Both the position numbers and the translations under genes were made by a program. A DNA stretch of 64,000 nt from Deroplatys truncata (Eukaryota; Arthropoda; Insecta; Mantodea; Mantidae): the NCBI GenBank assembly GCA_030765065.1, contig CM060981.1:229593152-229657151 (forward strand), in the 5' to 3' direction. Shown here piece after piece: positions 63,048-64,000 of this stretch (positions are counted from its first letter, which is position 1; every line of letters begins with the position of its first letter). The notes under the pieces were generated by a model. That model did no database searches, was not told the origin of the DNA, and saw only the letters and a program-made list of their open reading frames with translations.

Positions 63048-63846
63048 TCTGATGTGTTACACTCACATGACTTTCTCTACTCTTGTACAAACTATTTTTA
63101 CAAACGCTTATTCTCCATATTCTTCATGTTAATCGAGATATCGAGATGTTAATCATATTGCTAATTTTCTTGTAGATGCAGGAAATTGGTAGGCTTTATG
63201 CTATAGTCAAATATTTTAAGAGCTGGTTGCTATGTGGCGCATTCCATTCTCTTTGTATTACCAGGACAAAAGAAATGAATAACGAATTTGAGAAAAAGTA
63301 TAAGTATTGTAAAATTTAAGGGAATAACAAGCATTATCTCGAAAATAGTTCACTCAACAAAAAAAATGTATATGACATAAATTGTGTATTATAACGCGAT
63401 CTACATTTTTTTGTGTACTAAAATTTTGTTTATCTCTTATGGTTTACCAGTTATGCAAAAGTCGTTCACAATGAAGAATATTTTTGGAGACATTCCCAGA
63501 AAATTCAATATATACATTTTATTTGTCATGAAAGCATCTTAAATATACGATATTTTAATCAAAATCGATAGAGCCATTTTTGAGAAAATTAAAATTTTCA
63601 AAAAATGTTCCATGTAAAGTGTAATCTGGGGTAGGGGGGATTTTCTTGAATACCTTCGTGTCGCATCTCTGGAAGATACTGAACGTAAATTCCAAGTTTG
63701 GTGTTTATCCGACTGTTCATTTCTGAGTTACACATACACGGACATGTTTCCAAAAATGTTTTTTTTTTTTTATTCAGAGGGTCTTAAAACTTGTATTTCC
63801 GGTGAAATCTCGCTATCGAACTTTTGGGTACGTAGTAGAGAAAGCA
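63048..63846 (+). mobile_element. Young R1 nested in old reverse R1
   Basis: TCTGATGTGTTACACTCACA at 63048; ends with a shortened 3' region, GGGTACGTAGTAGAGAAAGC, where the usual TACTTCCCCTACTTACTA block is deleted. The microsatellite is almost lost (ACACATACACGGACATG). Confidence 0.8.
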
Positions 63847-63894
63847 ATAAACGATATTACGTAGATAAAGTCATGGCAGTGTAACATATCAGGT

Positions 63895-64000
63895 TTTCTA
63901 CTAACATTCCTTATGTACAATCCAAAGGAAAAGAATGGTAGTGAGAGGTATGTACCAGATAAACATTTGTTACTCTCTTTATGCGCAACGCGTGCAAAAA
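63895..64000. other. Right edge, unassigned
   Basis: About 100 bp with no motif recognised before the window ends. Confidence 0.4.

Larger units (their letters stand above)
61747..63894 (-). mobile_element. Old R1, reverse, with SINE pair and young R1 inside
   Basis: Starts CCTCTACTACGTACTTAGAG (reverse 3' end); the microsatellite region (61871-61905 and 62440-62480) is split by two type D SINEs; it continues through CATGAGAGATACACAAAAG and GTCATTTCCGAGATATACG to 63047, is split by the R1 at 63048-63846, and ends GTGTAACATATCAGG near 63894. Confidence 0.65.

Overview
This 64-kb window reads as non-coding, repeat-saturated DNA from an animal with a large genome, most likely an insect. The clues are an insect-type mariner, a transposase remnant of a kind common in insects, a nuclear copy of a mitochondrial cox3 fragment that only reads through with TGA as Trp, tRNA-derived SINEs, a Ty3/Gypsy element and Penelope-like and LINE fragments. 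I see no convincing host protein-coding gene. The species is not determined; a polyneopteran insect is only a guess.

The dominant component is one interspersed family, called R1 here, of about 820-950 bp with more than 20 full, partial or nested copies. It starts TCTGATGTGTTACACTCACA, has a 12-bp subterminal inverted repeat (ACTTTCTCTACT / AGTAGAGAAAGT), a central (AC)n microsatellite, and a small hairpin just before its 3' end (TACTA-TACG-TAGTA). Copies repeatedly insert into A-runs of other R1 copies. The architecture resembles non-autonomous Helentron/DINE-1-like elements, but no Rep/helicase is present and the class is inferred. A younger, near-uniform stratum sits on an older, diverged one.

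Layout. 1-6.6 kb: R1 copies, degenerate tandem repeats and unassigned DNA. 7.45-16.17 kb: a complete Ty3/Gypsy retrotransposon on the minus strand (gag 14620-12680, pol 12692-9120), with LTRs of 1251 and 1255 bp, a tRNA-Lys-like primer site and a 4-bp target duplication AGAC; it lies inside an R1 copy. 16.6-20.8 kb: a 175-bp tandem repeat carrying a SINE within a SINE, then old and young R1. 21-26 kb: a hAT-type MITE, a SINE with a 12-bp duplication and a decayed LINE. 26-31.5 kb: SINEs, R1 and a solo LTR. 32-33.2 kb: an inverted-repeat-bounded segment with a promoter-like block. 33.8-38.3 kb: R1 old and young. 39.9-40.5 kb: the GIY-YIG end of a Penelope-like element. 40.8-44.6 kb: four R1 copies in a 984-bp tandem triplication. 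44.7-46.4 kb: a decayed DNA transposon with long inverted repeats. 46.8-49 kb: a 61-bp minisatellite split by the cox3 fragment. 50-54 kb: a second hAT MITE and two LTR-like repeats. 56.2-57.4 kb: a broken mariner. 57.6-64 kb: nested R1 copies and a SINE cluster.

The only apparently intact coding capacity is gag and pol of the Gypsy element, which would be expressed together through a -1 frameshift. Everything else coding is fossil, and the window is best read as a stack of insertions whose order can be worked out from the nesting.
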